Source of the DNA: Naganishia liquefaciens
Taxonomy: Eukaryota; Basidiomycota; Tremellomycetes; Filobasidiales; Filobasidiaceae
Reading direction: 5' to 3'
DNA: 64,000 nucleotides
Assembly (NCBI GenBank): GCA_013423385.1
Contig: BLZA01000030.1
Location: forward strand, 1,319,168 to 1,383,167
Part shown: positions 36,940-49,790 of the stretch, piece by piece
Numbering within the stretch: position 1 is the stretch's first letter
Layout of the letters: every line of letters begins with the position of its first letter
The notes under the pieces: model-generated
Database searches by the model: none
Told to the model about the DNA's origin: nothing
The model's input: the letters and a program-made list of their open reading frames with translations, nothing else
Position numbers and translations under genes: made by a program

Positions 36940-37311
36940 ATGCTGTCTTCATCTGCCCTTACTGGCTGCTCTTCAGTCTTAGCGGCATCAACTGGGAGTG
37001 CTATCGCCTCCGAGACAAGCATGCTGTCGCGAAGACCACCCTGCATCATCTACGACGAAAATTCCGGTGTCGGATTTATCGTTGATCTTTGTGTAGAAAC
37101 AGGAGAAGTCTTGCATAGCACATATTCAAAATCAATTCTTGAGGATATAGACAAAGCCGCTCATGTAGATTACAATACCAGTGACGAGATGTGCCTTATC
37201 AATTCTGCTTACAATCTCAAAAGTCTGTTCGCGACCAAGGCTTCGCATGAGTCCTCTGCAAAGAAGTTGGAGAAGGGTTCCGTAGGACAAGGGCAACCTG
37301 AACGACAATAA
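36940..37311 (+). CDS. Possible small ORF, 123 codons, unsupported
   Basis: The frame begins MLSSSALTGCSSVLAASTGS and is Ser/Ala-rich at the start, then more mixed (CIIYDENSGVGFIVDLCVE). It is AT-rich, has no recognised family and no neighbour that supports it. I list it only because it is the most protein-like frame in a 2.5-kb gap. Chance is the more likely explanation. Confidence 0.15.
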   Translation: MLSSSALTGCSSVLAASTGSAIASETSMLSRRPPCIIYDENSGVGFIVDLCVETGEVLHSTYSKSILEDIDKAAHVDYNTSDEMCLINSAYNLKSLFATKASHESSAKKLEKGSVGQGQPERQ

Positions 37312-38162
37312 TGAACGGTCGAGAAGGATCGAGACCTATGCAGTCGGTAGACAAGGGTATCTATGACGAGCATGTTCCTTTTTTGGTTTGCAACAACTGA
37401 CAAAAAGGCCTTGCAGGTTGATGATTTGCTTTCGTGTTGAAGAAGGAAGTATTTGTATGGCCATAGCGACAGCAACGATGTATTTCTTCGCTGTCGCTCC
37501 AAACACCTTGGCGACTCCTAGCAACTTGTGCGACCGAATGTCAGAAGACCTACAAGTATTTCACAGCTTCAGATACAAAATTTTCGAATGATTTCATGAT
37601 ATCCACCTGGATCAGTCGCTCTGTGGTTCGAGATGCGGGATACAGTCCGACCATTCCGCGCCTGCAAGATCTAGCAGTCAGATTTGGCCTAGGTGATACT
37701 CGCTCGATCTGTCGAAGCACTTGTCCTGGTGCCTGTCATAGTTGGCTGAGGGATCTCGAAAGACGCGCATACAGCTGGTCGTGTGAATATCACGACTCTT
37801 CGTCGCAATTCATGCCCCTGCATAAGGTCACTCGTACTGTCAACTCTTCCTAGATAGGGCGTCCTGGTCCCAACTGAGCGCACTCCCCCGGGGAGCAGAG
37901 CAGGACCCCTGCGCTTTGCCCGGCGGCTCCCCCGAAGCGCGCTGACCTAATCATCGCCAGCCAGACGCGTCGCGATCACCCCGTCTCATTTGAGCGTGTT
38001 GGCTTCTAGCAAAAGTTGGTACTTCCTGGTTGACGTTATCACTGTTTGCTGTTCCCCGTACACAGCAGATAGCTTATCGTTCGTTCGTGGATCGTCGCTT
38101 TGCATCACCGGACGCGAGAGGAAGAATAAGCAGGAAAGCACCCGCTCCGAACCGAATACAAG

Positions 38163-40165
38163 ATGAACATCTGGGCTGATCAAGTAAGTCAGCAGACTTT
38201 CGATCAACCCGTCCGACGACTGACAACCCGTATTTCAGGCAACAGAGGAGCGAGGCGAGAATGCTCGTCTGTCGTCATTCGTCGGCGCCATGGCACTCGG
38301 CGATCTCGTCAAATCCACTCTGGGACCGAAGGGAATGAACAAGATCCTTCAGTCAGCGTCCAGCGGTGAAATCATGGTCACAAACGACGGGGCTACTATT
38401 CTCAAGTCTATTCAGCTTGATAACCCGGCAGCCAAGATCCTCGTCAACATCTCCAAGGTGCAAGATGATGAAGTGGGAGACGGAACAACGAGTGTTTGCG
38501 TTCTCTCGAGTGAATTGCTGCGTGAGGCGGAGAAGCTCGTGACAACGCTCAAGGTTCACCCGCAGACGGTGGTAGAAGGTTACCGGATCGCCTCCAAGGC
38601 TGCCTTGGAAGCGCTGAAGAATGCTGCGAGGGACAATGCAGCGGACCCGGCGGCATTCCGGAATGACTTGTTCAACATTGCGCGGACGACCTTGAGTTCA
38701 AAGGTACTCGCGCAGGACAAGGACTATTTCGCGAACCTGGCGGTGGATGCAGTTTTGCGGTTGAAGGTGGGTTGGGCTAAAGGGGGATCAAGAATGGTCC
38801 TTGGCTGACGCGTTTTCGATAGGGTTCGACGGACCTCGAACACATCCAGATCATCAAGAAAGTAGGAGGAAAGCTTACGGATTCATACCTTGACGAGGGC
38901 TTCATTCTCGACAAGACAATCGGTGTCAATTGCCCCAAGCGCATCGAGAATGCCAAGATTCTCATCGCCAACACATGTAAGGACGTCGCTTCGCCTTTGA
39001 TTGATCACGCTCACTCTTTCTTTTCAAAGCAATGGACACGGATAAGATCAAGATCTTTGGTGCGCGTGTCAAGGTTGATGGTACCGGAAAGCTGGCCGAG
39101 CTTGAACGAGCGGAGAAAGTAGGCTCACAGAATTCCGAACTGCAAACGTGCAGACTGACGTTCACTCTTACAGGAAAAAATGAAAGCCAAGGTCGAAAAG
39201 ATTGCCGCCCACGGTATCACATGTTTCGTCAACCGACAACTCATCTACAATTACCCGGAATCAATTTTGTCAGAAAAGGGTATCATGTCAATCGAACATG
39301 CCGACTTTGAAGGTGTTGAACGATTGGCGCTCGTTACCGGTGGTGAGATCGCTTCGACGTTCGATCAGCCAGACCAGGTCAAGATCGGTCGGTGTGACCT
39401 GATTGAGGAGATCATGATCGGCGAGGACAAGGTATGGGTGCTCGGCGTTCGGGAGAGCGCATGACTCACTGGTACCTCTCATGCAGCTCATCAAATTCTC
39501 CGGAGTCGCCGCCGGCGAGGCCTGTACCGTCGTCCTTCGAGGCGCCACTACACAAATGGTCGACGAGGCCGAAAGATCACTACACGATGCGCTCTCCGTC
39601 CTTTCACAGACAGTCAAGGAAACCCGGGTCGTCTTGGGTGGTGGTTGCGCGGAAATGTTGATGAGCAATGCGGTCGAGGAAGCCGTGAGGACGATCAAGG
39701 GAAAGAAGGCATTGGCGGTGGAGAGCTTTTCCAAGGCTTTGAGACAGGTCCGTCCCGTATTTCTCCGCAGTAAGGTGTGCGATACTGATCCGCCTATCAG
39801 ATGCCAACTATTCTGGCGGACAACGGAGGCTACGACTCGGCAGACTTGGTCTCCAAGCTGCGTGCAGCTCATTACGAAGGACAATCTGATGCTGGTCTAG
39901 GTAAGCCCGTCCGCAACTTTCTTGCAACGCTGTTCCTGACCCGGAATCGCAGACATGGAAGCCGGAACTGTGGGATCGATGCGCAAGTTGGGTATCACCG
40001 AGAGTTACAAGCTCAAGCGTCAAGTTGTCACCAGTGCAAGTGAGGCGGCGGAGATGATCATCAGGTACGTCTGCGAATGATGCATAGCTGGCCATTTGCT
40101 GACAACCCTTGTGCAGAGTCGATAACATCTTGCGTTCGACACCGAGAAGAAGGGAAGGCCAATAG
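38163..40165 (+). CDS. CCT2: Chaperonin CCT/TRiC subunit beta (CCT2)
   Basis: Nine exons (38163-38183, 38239-38766, 38823-38976, 39030-39118, 39174-39431, 39487-39747, 39801-39900, 39953-40064, 40117-40165) give 523 residues, the expected size. Family motifs include [31 protein letters not shown] (ATP site), [33 protein letters not shown], and the closing [15 protein letters not shown]. The combination [14 protein letters not shown] and DNILR-x-TPR marks subunit beta. CCT is the hetero-oligomeric cytosolic chaperonin for actin and tubulin. The first exon is only 21 nt (MNIWADQ). Its 3' end faces AP-3 delta at 159 bp. Confidence 0.95.
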
Positions 40166-40324
40166 ACGAGAGGCAATTTCTTGGCTTCGTTGTATCAATA
40201 ATCCTCTGCAGATTTCAGCAATCTTATTGGCCTGTCACTCTCAACCTGATGCCTAGGCGGGATGGCAAGGCTGCAGGACGATTAGTCTTCGCGATTACCA
40301 TTAACCCAATACAACTGTGCAAAG

Positions 40325-43300
40325 CTAAGCCTCAACCTTCTTTTTGCTTGCCCCATCTACCGCCTTCTTCTTTTTTCTCTTGACCCGGACCACTTGCACC
40401 TCACTCGACGCGACCGGCACTGGTTCGGCTGGCGATGTGCCTTCCGCAGCATCCACGTCGTCCTCCCTGTATTCATCAAAGTGGGCCGGTGCCAGTGGCG
40501 TATTCGTGCCACTGGCCGCGCGACTGTCATCGCCAATCTCGATGCCCTTTAAACCATCTTTGTGTTTGGCGCTGCTGTTCCTCGGCATCTTTTTCGCCTT
40601 GACGATGGGCTCAATGCCAGCCGGCATTTCGCCAGCTCTGTCAATCTCGGGCGGAGGTGGTGACGGCTCTCTCGTCTCTTTGGGCTTCTTGGACTTTTTG
40701 GACGTCGCTGGCACTAGAAACGGGTGTCAGCTTGAGAATTGTGGCTGCAAGCAGAGTCTCACCTTCGTCCTTGTCGGAATGTTCCAGCTTCACGATGGGA
40801 ATGCCATCGACATCGACATCCTCCTCCTTATCCTGTAAATAGTACGGATTACCCTTTTGTTTAGCCTTGCGTGCTGCCTTGCGCTATGAGGACAGTATGA
40901 GCCCGCGACCACATTCCGAGGGAGCAAATCGCCACTCACTGCTGCACGCTCTTCGGGCGTCTCCTCTGTGCCATCGTCCTTCAGACGCCTTGTCTTGCCC
41001 TTTTTGCTCTTTCCGCCCGATGCCTTCAAGACCCGCCTGAGCTCTTCGAGATTCGCTCCGCCGCCATGACCCATCTCGCGCTCCGGCGCTTCCTCGGCAT
41101 CCTCCTCTTCCGCAGGGAAATCGAAATCGAGTGTCGCGTCGTCGGGCGCCCAATTGACCAAGGTGGCATCCAGGTCAAGATCGTCGGGCAATCGTACGCT
41201 CTCCTGAGCCTTGTAGCCGATAGAGTTCATCTCGTAACCCGTGAATAGCGGACGAAGGAGAAACAGCGATTTCGGATAATTCGGTGCGTCCGTCGAGCCA
41301 TTGCCGGTTGTGGGCGTCTCCTCTGCAAAGGCATTCTCAAAGCCCGGTTCTGCAGCTAACGTGTCTTGGCTGCGTTGCGCGGGCGGTGGATTGCTGGCCG
41401 AAAGATCTGCCTCTAGCAAGCGGAACAGTTGCAAGAAATTGATCGCCTGCAACAAAGGTAAGCCATCCGATCGACCGTACCGTCACATTGCCTTTGCGAC
41501 GTACCCGTTCCTGCAGCTCGACTTCCGGGGACGACGTGCATCCGGCCAATGTCCCGGTCATCTTGACCACGAGCGCCTTGGCATCGTTGAACAATTCCCG
41601 CGTCCAATCCTCGGCGGCTTCGGCCGTAAAGTAGGCAAAGACCTTGACAGCTGCCGTCAAGGCGACGACCGAGATCTCGCTGCTAATCTGGTACAGGGCC
41701 GGGTTGAGCAGCGCGTCAATCATATCCTTTTTCGAGTCTGTCGAAAGGCTGGCAAGAAGAAGCGCACTGGCGTGAGCCTTCCGACTGCCTCTCATTGATT
41801 GCTGACGGGGTACGTACTGGCAATACTCTCCAACGACCCATGACGCCGCATACAGGACCTCGCCGCAGCTGCCTTCCTCTTGCGCGCCAGCGATAAAATT
41901 CTCATCCCGCAACAGCCGCATCATCAACCCCACCGCGTACGGCCTGAAATTCCCGCGGACGCGCGCGACAATATCGAGGATCCGATCCTTGATCTCGTCA
42001 CCGACGCTGACGTGCGAGACGTACGCCAGGTCGACGAGCACGGTCGCGTACCATTCAAAGTCTGTGATATTGACGTATGTATCCGCCGACGTCATGGCGA
42101 GGATCCGCTGTACGACTTCGGTGCGGTAGGCCGGGGTGATGCGGTGTTTGATCGTGTCGGTTGGGGTAGCGGCGGCGGTGGCGGTGGCGGCGGAAGCCAA
42201 GAGATCGGATGCCGTCGCGCCGGCTGTCGATATCGTCGGCGCGAGATCCTTCAACAGTCGTGCGACAATCTCACGAACGTTTCGTCGATTTACCTATCCA
42301 CCCCGCAACGTCAGATCGGGAACCCATGACGCGCATCAGGACCGGTCGACCGACTCACCATGCTACACGTCAACTCGAGCGCCCTCATACGTATACTCAT
42401 ATCCTCGTCATCGAGACTCTCCAATATTTCATCTTGGTATTCGGCGATCAAGTGCGGATGCGAGGGCACGATCTTGACCATGGCCAGTAACGCGATATAC
42501 TTGACTGTATTGGCGCGCGCGCCCGCCCGGACCCCACGCGTCAGTCCGTCGACTCACGATGAAAAGAGGAAACCCCCCACGGCAAGGTACTAACGATTCT
42601 GATCCTCATCGCTCAAAAACCCGGAAAGCTTTTCCACACACACCCTCGCCAACGCGTCCCCGGCCTCGGACCCGCCCTCGAGCATCCCACCGACGATACA
42701 CGTGCGCACGCATTCGTACAAGAGACTGATGGCGGGTGTCGTGCTGATGAGATTGGTGATCGGTGGTAACAGCTTGCGCACGAGTCGCGGCTCGACGGGC
42801 GTGAGGGCGCCAAACTGCGGGAGGAAGAGTTTATCAGTCAGACTCGGTGGGTTGGGGCGGGGAACACACAAGCTTGACAATCTTGATCAACATCCAATTA
42901 TTCCCGCTCGTCGTCAAGAGCTCAAACAGCTGCGGCGCCAACGGCAGGTAATTCCGCGGATTTGATTTGCGCGATAGTTCGGTAATGACATTGACGGTTG
43001 CCGAGACGACGCCTGCAGGGAATATCAAGTGGGGTCAGCATTGAGAGGAAAACGGAGGGACGAGTTTGACAGCGCACCGGGATCGTCGTCCGTTAGTCGA
43101 TCGCGTAGACGGGTGAACCCCGTCCGAAGAGCATCAGGATACTGCTCAAAAATCTTGAACATGGCGAGCACCGCGCGTTTCCGTACCTAGAACCCCCCCA
43201 CCCCCGGCCGACCGAAACCCGCGCTCGTCAGCGTTCAGAAAAAATACCCCCCCTGGTCGTTTGGAGGACAGAGAGGACTCACGTGCGGTCTGCTATGCGT

Positions 43301-43934
43301 GAGGAGAACGCCAACGTCGGCGTATACGTCCCGCGCGAGGGAAGGCGTGATTATATCCGATAAGCCAGCGAGCGCGACGGGAGGAAGGTGTGCATGCGGA
43401 GATAACAGGTCCTACGGAAAGCGATTTAGCCGAGGATGGAGTTGCGTTAAAAAGGGGTGCGCGTACTTTGCGGATTCCGTTGACGGTGAGGACGACTTCT
43501 TCCGTGTCTGTGGAGAACGCCATGGGCGCTGCGAGGTATCCGAGCTCTGGCGGTGCCCGGCTCAAGGTCAGGAATAGAGTTGCGGGGGGGGGGGGAACAC
43601 TCAGGACGTACGTTTGAGGTGGTACCGCGGGGACGACATGACTTCGACGACGTGGAATGCGAAACTCGGCGGCGGGGGAAGCGGGTACAGCATCATCAAC
43701 TAATGCGCGGCGAGGCGGTCTTGGTCAGCCAAGAGACTGGAAAAACGACCGGCACGATGAGCTCACATAACACATCTTGACGACGCCCTCTGCCTTGAGA
43801 TCCATCTCCCTCCCGCGCAACTCTTGCCGAATTTCATCGACGGCTTCGGCGAGAAACGCATCGATCTCTGCCTGCGATGAGGACTTGTGGGCACGCAGGC
43901 CTCGGATGAGGTCCTGGAGAGTGCGCTCGAACAT
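40325..43934 (-). CDS. APL5: AP-3 complex subunit delta (delta-adaptin)
   Basis: The start MFERTLQDLIRGLRAHKSSSQAEIDAFLAEAVDEIRQELRGREMDLKAEGV is the conserved delta-adaptin N-terminus. Then follow FAFHVVEVMSSPRYHLK, the DLLSPHAHLPPVALAGLSDIITPSLARDVYADV repeat, HSRPYVRKRAVLAMFKIFEQYPDALR and NVITELSRKSNPRNYLPLAPQLFELLTTSGNNWMLIKIVKLFGALTPVEPRL, the HEAT-like trunk of adaptins. The C-terminal hinge is Asp/Glu- then Lys-rich, ending in KRKKKKAVDGASKKKVEA, as in fungal AP-3 delta. About eleven exons are needed; the joins at the first exon (to 43767) and near 41,450 and 42,260 were checked. AP-3 sorts cargo from Golgi or endosome to the vacuole. It is head-to-head with the Yta7-like gene across 643 bp. 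Confidence 0.9.
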
Positions 43935-44577
43935 GGCTGGGAGTGGGGGGAGGGGAGGGGCAGGGGAGGATAGTCAAGGGGAGGCATGGATGAATGTAGG
44001 GCCCAGGGGGAGCGCGTCATGAGTCATCCGGGGGTCTGTCACGTGACGCGACAGGCTGAAACGCCGCCATCATACATGGTCGTCTCTCGGTCGACCAGAA
44101 GCCACATGAAGCCTGGCAAGGAGTGCACGTCGGCAAGGGGACATGGCTTCATGCCATCAGCGTCCCATGTGCCCCGAGATCCGGACATCGGGACAAGACG
44201 TGCGTGGTGGATGCCGTTGTCATCCGGCATGGCATGGCCTTTTCTTGCGTGAATTCACGCGAATCCGAGATCGCCCCTGTTTCTGGAAGCTGGAGATACA
44301 CAATGTATATAACTGCCCTTTGCAGAGTGCAGATGGTCGCAGAACCACAAGACCAGCATCGTCGCAGTGAAGAGGAGACAGACCCTCAAACTTTGGCCTG
44401 ACCGTCCTCGAAACCTTGCCCCCCTTGCCCTGGCCCCCTCCCGCCTGCTTACCTAATCAATCGCTCTCCGCGCCAGGTCGCGTGCCCCGACGCGTCTTCC
44501 CGCCGCCGAGGCTGACCTCCAAGTAATGGTACTTGCCCCACCCCGGCCCCGTACCCTCCCATTCATCCACTCGTCCA
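43935..44577. promoter_or_regulatory. Shared upstream region of AP-3 delta and Yta7-like genes
   Basis: This 643-bp gap lies between two divergent starts. It has GGGGAGGGG-type runs next to the AP-3 delta ATG and a CACGTGAC site (44,040-44,047), a CACGTG E-box that fungal bHLH factors bind. No coding signal is seen. Confidence 0.45.
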
Positions 44578-47500
44578 ATGTCACGACGCCCCACCACACG
44601 GCACGCCGCAGCGCTGCACTCTCCGCCACCGCCACAAAGTCCACCCCTGGAGGGCCAGCCTCAAACGCCCGAGACGACAGCACCCTCGACCATCAGCAAG
44701 ATCAAGCTCCGTCTTCCCGCCGCACGTGCCAACGCCAACGCCGTTCTCGCGCCCGCTTCATCCGATATGGGAGATCCCAACGAGGGAGGGTCGTCTCCGC
44801 CTATCCAACGCGGTGGTGGTGGTGGTGGTGGTGGCGGACGACGTACAACGCGTGCGCGACAGACGAGGCCGAATTATTCGGAATTCCCGATGGAAGAACA
44901 AGTTGCCTCCCCCGTCGCATCGGTACCAGTGGATCCTGCTGCGCCGCGAGGGTCAAAATACTTTAGACGAGGGTCCGGAGACGTTATTCCCGACGGACGG
45001 AAGCGAAGGGTTTCGTACGGCAGTGGGACGAGCGGCGGGACGAGGGGTACGGGTCATGGGAATGAGTCGAGGGCGACCGGAAGGAGGGGGACGAGGGGGA
45101 GGCCTGCTGAGTGGGAGGGGGAGGGGGAGGGGGACGATGCTGGGTACGTGGATCCTGGGAACGGGCAGGATGGAAACGGGGATGATGAGGATGCACAAGG
45201 CGAGCAAGAAGATTTAGGTAAGAACCGGCGCTGTTTCACTTGATCCCCTGTACTGAAGTCTCAATGTCAAACCGCTCTTTCCCCCCCCCTCACCCCCTTC
45301 TTAGTCGACGCCGCCATGCAAATACCCTACACGACTCGCTCAGGACGCGCCACACACAAGATCGTCATCGCCGAGACGCCCTCTGAAGAGGACGACTTTG
45401 AAAACGGGATCGCGCCCGAAGAGCCCGAAGAGGTCGTCCGAGTTCCGTCAAAGCCCGTGCAGCAGGAAGATGACGACGGCGAGACGAGTGATGCGAGTCA
45501 GGCGCCGCGGAGAAAGACACGGGCACAGAGCGCGGCCATGGCGGGGAATAATGACGGGGATGAAGATGAGGATGAGGACGAGGACGAGGACGAGGACGAG
45601 GATGGACCGTCGACGAGGAGGAGACTTCGCGCGAGGGGCGCACGACGGAACACGGCGGCGCTCGGCTCACGCACGCGTACCGCCGCCGCCGAATTGGCCC
45701 GCGATCGCGCCACGCGGGCCGCCGCGCGTAGTGCACGGAAACGCAGCAAAGACGATGATTTCATCGTGGATGATGGGTCGGACGCTTCCTCGTCGATGGA
45801 TGAGCTGCAGGCCGAGCTGATGGAGTTGGCCGGGTCGTCGGATGAAGGCAATGCCGGGGCAGGTGGCGGCGGCGGCGGAAGGCAGGCCAAGGGGAGGCGC
45901 GGTGGCGGCAGGGCAAGGCACGAGTCGGACGTCGAAGTCGAGGGCAGTCAAACGGGCGCGCGAACGCTTCGGAAGCGGAAAGAGGTCAACTATTATGTGC
46001 CGCCGCCCGACGCCGTGTTTGATCTCCGGCGCGCGAGCTTGAACGGTCCCGCGGCGGGGCCGAGCAATACCCGTGGACTCGGTGGATACGGCGGTGGCGC
46101 CGCACGGAGGAAAGCCCCGGGACCATCGACGTTGCCGAATAACGGATTCCTTGCCGACTTGTCCCTCGGCACGGGCGCGCTCGGGCATGGCGACCAGGGT
46201 CCCATGCTGCCTGATTCGGATTCCGACGACGATGCGCCCGGGTTCGTCAAGGATTTGCGCAATCAGGCACGTGCCGATCTCGCGAGTATGGCGTTGGCGC
46301 AGGGCGGGACGGGGAAGAAGAATGGTCAGGATGCCGGGACGGCGGCGGCGGCGGCGGCGGCAGCAGCAGCAGCAGCAACGACGACCGTCGCGGCCGGGTC
46401 CGTCGGCAGATTCGACCCCGAGGCGGCGCGCGCCGACGCGGATCCCCTTGGCGTCGATCTCAACGTGACGTTTGACCAAGTAGGCGGCCTCGACGACCAG
46501 ATCAACCAGCTCAAGGAAATGGTCGCACTCCCGCTCCTCTACCCGGAACTGTTCCAGCAATTCGGCATCATCCCACCGCGCGGTGTGCTCTTCCACGGCC
46601 CACCGGGAACGGGAAAAACGCTGCTGGCGCGCGCGCTCGCCGCCAGCTGTAGCTCGGAAAACACCAAAATTGCATTCTTCATGCGCAAGGGCGCCGACTG
46701 TCTCAGCAAGTGGGTCGGCGAGGCCGAGCGGCAGCTGCGGCTCTTGTTTGAAGAAGCCCGGAATGCGCAGCCGAGTATCATCTTTTTCGACGAGATTGAC
46801 GGATTGGCGCCCGTGCGAAGCGCCAAGCAGGATCAAATTCACTCATCGCTCGTCGCGACGCTGCTGGCCCTCATGGACGGCATGGATGGCCGCGGACAAG
46901 TCGTCGTGATCGGCGCCACCAACAGGCCCGATAACGTCGACCCGGCGCTTCGTCGTCCCGGGCGGTTCGATCGGGAATTCTACTTTCCTTTGCCCAACAA
47001 GGAAGCCAGGAAGAAGATTATCAGCATCAATACGCGCAAATGGGAGCCGCCGCTCGAGGCCGAGTTTCTGGACGAGTTGGCGAGCTTGACCAAGGGCTAT
47101 GGCGGCGCCGACCTGCGCGCGCTTTGCACCGAGGCGGCGCTAAATGCGATACAGCGGAGATATCCTCAAGTCTACAAGAGCAACGATCGGCTACAGCTCG
47201 ATCCTGCGAGTATTCAGGTCCAGGCCAGAGACTTCATGGCGTCGGTACGCAAAATCGTTCCTTCCTCGGCCCGATCTGCCGCATCCGCCGCCGCACCATT
47301 GCCGCCGCACCTGGCCCCGCTTCTCGATCCGGCATTGCAGAAAGCCAAGCGCGTCCTCAACGAATTATTGCCGCCGAAACATCGCTTGTCCGTGTTGGAA
47401 GAAGCCGAGTTCGAGCAGGGCGACAATGATGGCTCGTTTACGCGCGAAATTCTGGAAAGATGTGAGTGGATGCCCCGCGACGTCAAGACCTGCGGCTGAC

Positions 47501-49672
47501 GAACTTCCAGCGTTCGAGATCTTGCGTGTCTATCGACCGCGTATGCTGATTTACGGGGAACCCCGCATGGGTCAGCGTCTGCTTGGATCGGCGCTTTTGC
47601 ATCATCTAGAGGGGTATCACGTCCAGTCTCTGGATATTGGAAACCTGCTTGGCAATTCGGATGGAGTAAGTTCAAGGCTTGACGCGAGTTCGATGTGCTG
47701 ACGCTCCCGTCAGGCGCTCGAGACCGCGCTGACGAGAATGTTTGTGGAAGCCAAACGGCATCAGCCGTCCGTGCTGTACATTCCGTCCATTCTCGAGTGG
47801 AGTCGCGTCCTCCCGGAAAGCGCCAAGGCCACGTTTGCTGCATTGATCGAAAGCCTGACACCCTCGGATCCGGTGCTACTGTTGGCCCTGCACGACGGGA
47901 CCGTCGAGGAACTGGCCAAGGTAGACTACCGAATCAGGAGTTGGTTTGGGTATAGCGGCGATCATTTTGTCGAGATTGAAGCGATAACAGCAGTGAGTAC
48001 ATCTTCAATGGGACTTGGATCCTCGCTGACTCGGAGCAGGAACAACGCGAAGCATTCTTTACCACCTTGAAGGAGCACATTCAGAGACCGCCATCGCTCT
48101 TTCCCGATGCCATGCCGCGAAAGCGTCGCGTACTCGAGGTCTTGCCGCCGGCGGCACCCCTGCCTCCCAAAGCTCCCTCAGCGGCCGTGATTGCTGCCCA
48201 AAAGGCTCGCGATGAAGCGGTGCGAGATATTCTGGTGCTCCGCCTGCAAGGCATTTTGACGGACCTGGTGAAAAAATACCGGAAATTCAGCTTTCCCGCC
48301 ACTGTCAGTATTCTATTCACGCTTGCCAAGTCGCTGCTGACGTGTGCTCCAGGTACTTGCGGAAGACTATCAGCGCAAAATGGAAGCATTTGCCGATCTC
48401 GAACCGAAAGATAATAGCGGAACCGCCAGCCACAAGCAGGGCGAGAATGGTGATGTCGATGGCAATGAAGTGATCACGCGGCCGGTGACGCCGAACGGAC
48501 ATGTGGAGGCGGTTGTTGACCAGCACATGCCGATTGCGCTCGACGAAACATCATTAGAGGTGGTCGCGCAGACCACCGCCGCGGGCGAGGTGCAAATCCA
48601 GGCGCAAGCAATGCAGGAAGTTCCGCCATCGCCGTCACAGCCGCTGGTCCTAGATTTGAATGAAAAAGAGGAAGACAACACTGTCGCTGAGAACGCCGAA
48701 AGAAGACGAAAGCGAGAGGCGATCTGGAAGCCGCACTATGTGGATTTTGAGCTCATGCAAAACAAGCTCATTGACAAGGAAAATGGCTATCTCACCACAC
48801 GGGCGTTTGAGAAAGACGTCGAGCGCATCCACGAAAACACGCTTCGGTACCGAGGGGATATTGGCAAATCCAATGCCATGGTCAGCGAGTGCAGATTGAA
48901 CATCAAGGATCATTTCCAAGATCAGCAGATCCGCATGGATATCGAGCGGATGGCGGCGCGCGAATATGCCAAGCGCGAAGCAAACAGGCGACAAGAGGCT
49001 ACCAAGACGAAATCAAATCCGACGAGTCCAGTCCGGCATTCGGCTCGACAGCATGGCAAGGCGCCCGAGTTTGACATGTTTGCACTGGCCGAGCTCAACA
49101 AGAGGAAACGAGTGCGTGCCGGATCGAGGGACACGGCAGATGGTCACACGGAAGGGGAACACCCGGAACCCAAACGCGTGCGCATGGACATCGATGTCGA
49201 TATGGACGGCGTGGCCGCAGCCGCGACCGTGTCCGAGTTGGCAAGGCCTCTCGGGAATTTAGGACAGGCGTCGGGTCCCGGCACACATGCCATGGCCATG
49301 CCGGTCGGCGAGCGCTTGGCGGGTCAGCTGGAAGAGGCCGCTGCGATATCTCTTGAACAGCCCTCACTGGATCAGCAAATGCAGGGCCCTCCGGTGCCGG
49401 CGGCGGAGGAAGTGCACGAGCCAGCACCCGCTCCGGAAACGCCCCCGCCTCCCTTCATCGTGCCAGACTTGACGACTCTCGAGCAGACGCTCGCGATATC
49501 GACGCACGAGTTTACGATCGAGGAGCTGGAGCAGTTACGAGCGATGGCATTGGGTATCATTTGGAAACGACGGGCAGACTGGGATCGGAACGCGATGGTG
49601 CGCGACGTCCAGACTGCGGTGCAGAAATTTGTAGACCGGGTCAAGGACGAAGAGGGAATCCACAATCTGTAA
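44578..49672 (+). CDS. YTA7: Yta7/ATAD2/Abo1-type AAA ATPase with divergent bromodomain region
   Basis: Six exons (44578-45217, 45305-47461, 47511-47665, 47714-47992, 48040-48303, 48353-49672) give 1,604 residues. The first 600 are disordered: poly-Gly, a DEDEDEDED run, Arg-rich blocks and an Ala run. AAA1 has Walker A GPPGTGKTLLARALA, the pore loop RKGADCLSKWVGEAERQL, Walker B IIFFDEIDGLAPVR and sensor GATNRPDNVDPALRRPGRFDREF. AAA2 is degenerate (IYGEPRMGQRLLGSALL; YIPSILEW without Walker B acids), as is normal in this family. Downstream, PHYVDFELMQNKLIDKENGYLTTRAFEKDVERIHENTLRYRGD resembles half a bromodomain without the usual acetyl-lysine Asn. Such proteins remodel histone H3-H4 on chromatin. 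The initiator was chosen as the first ATG of the open frame. Confidence 0.92.
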
Positions 49673-49790
49673 GAAGGGGGAAAACGAGCGAGCATCATCA
49701 ACGTTGTAGCACTAGTCAGGACCCATGAAAGTGGCGACGTCCACACAAGCCATCACATTGCATAGAAGCATTGAATACATTTTCCGAGTA

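Larger units (their letters stand above)
35633..38162. other. Largest gene-poor region (2.5 kb)
   Basis: This stretch lies upstream of both the charge-rich protein gene (-) and CCT2 (+). It is noticeably more AT-rich than the flanks from about 36,300 to 37,600, then turns GC-rich at 37,860-37,960. It holds the tandem repeat at 35,920-35,983. Three open frames of 85-125 codons occur near 36,419-36,727 (-), 36,940-37,311 (+) and 37,596-37,853 (+); none has a recognised motif. Confidence 0.55.

Noticed and set aside
45667-46842. A 391-codon open frame on the minus strand opposite the Yta7-like gene
   Set aside because: It is a shadow of the GC-rich disordered and AAA1 coding sequence, with Arg/Ala-rich low-complexity content and no domain.
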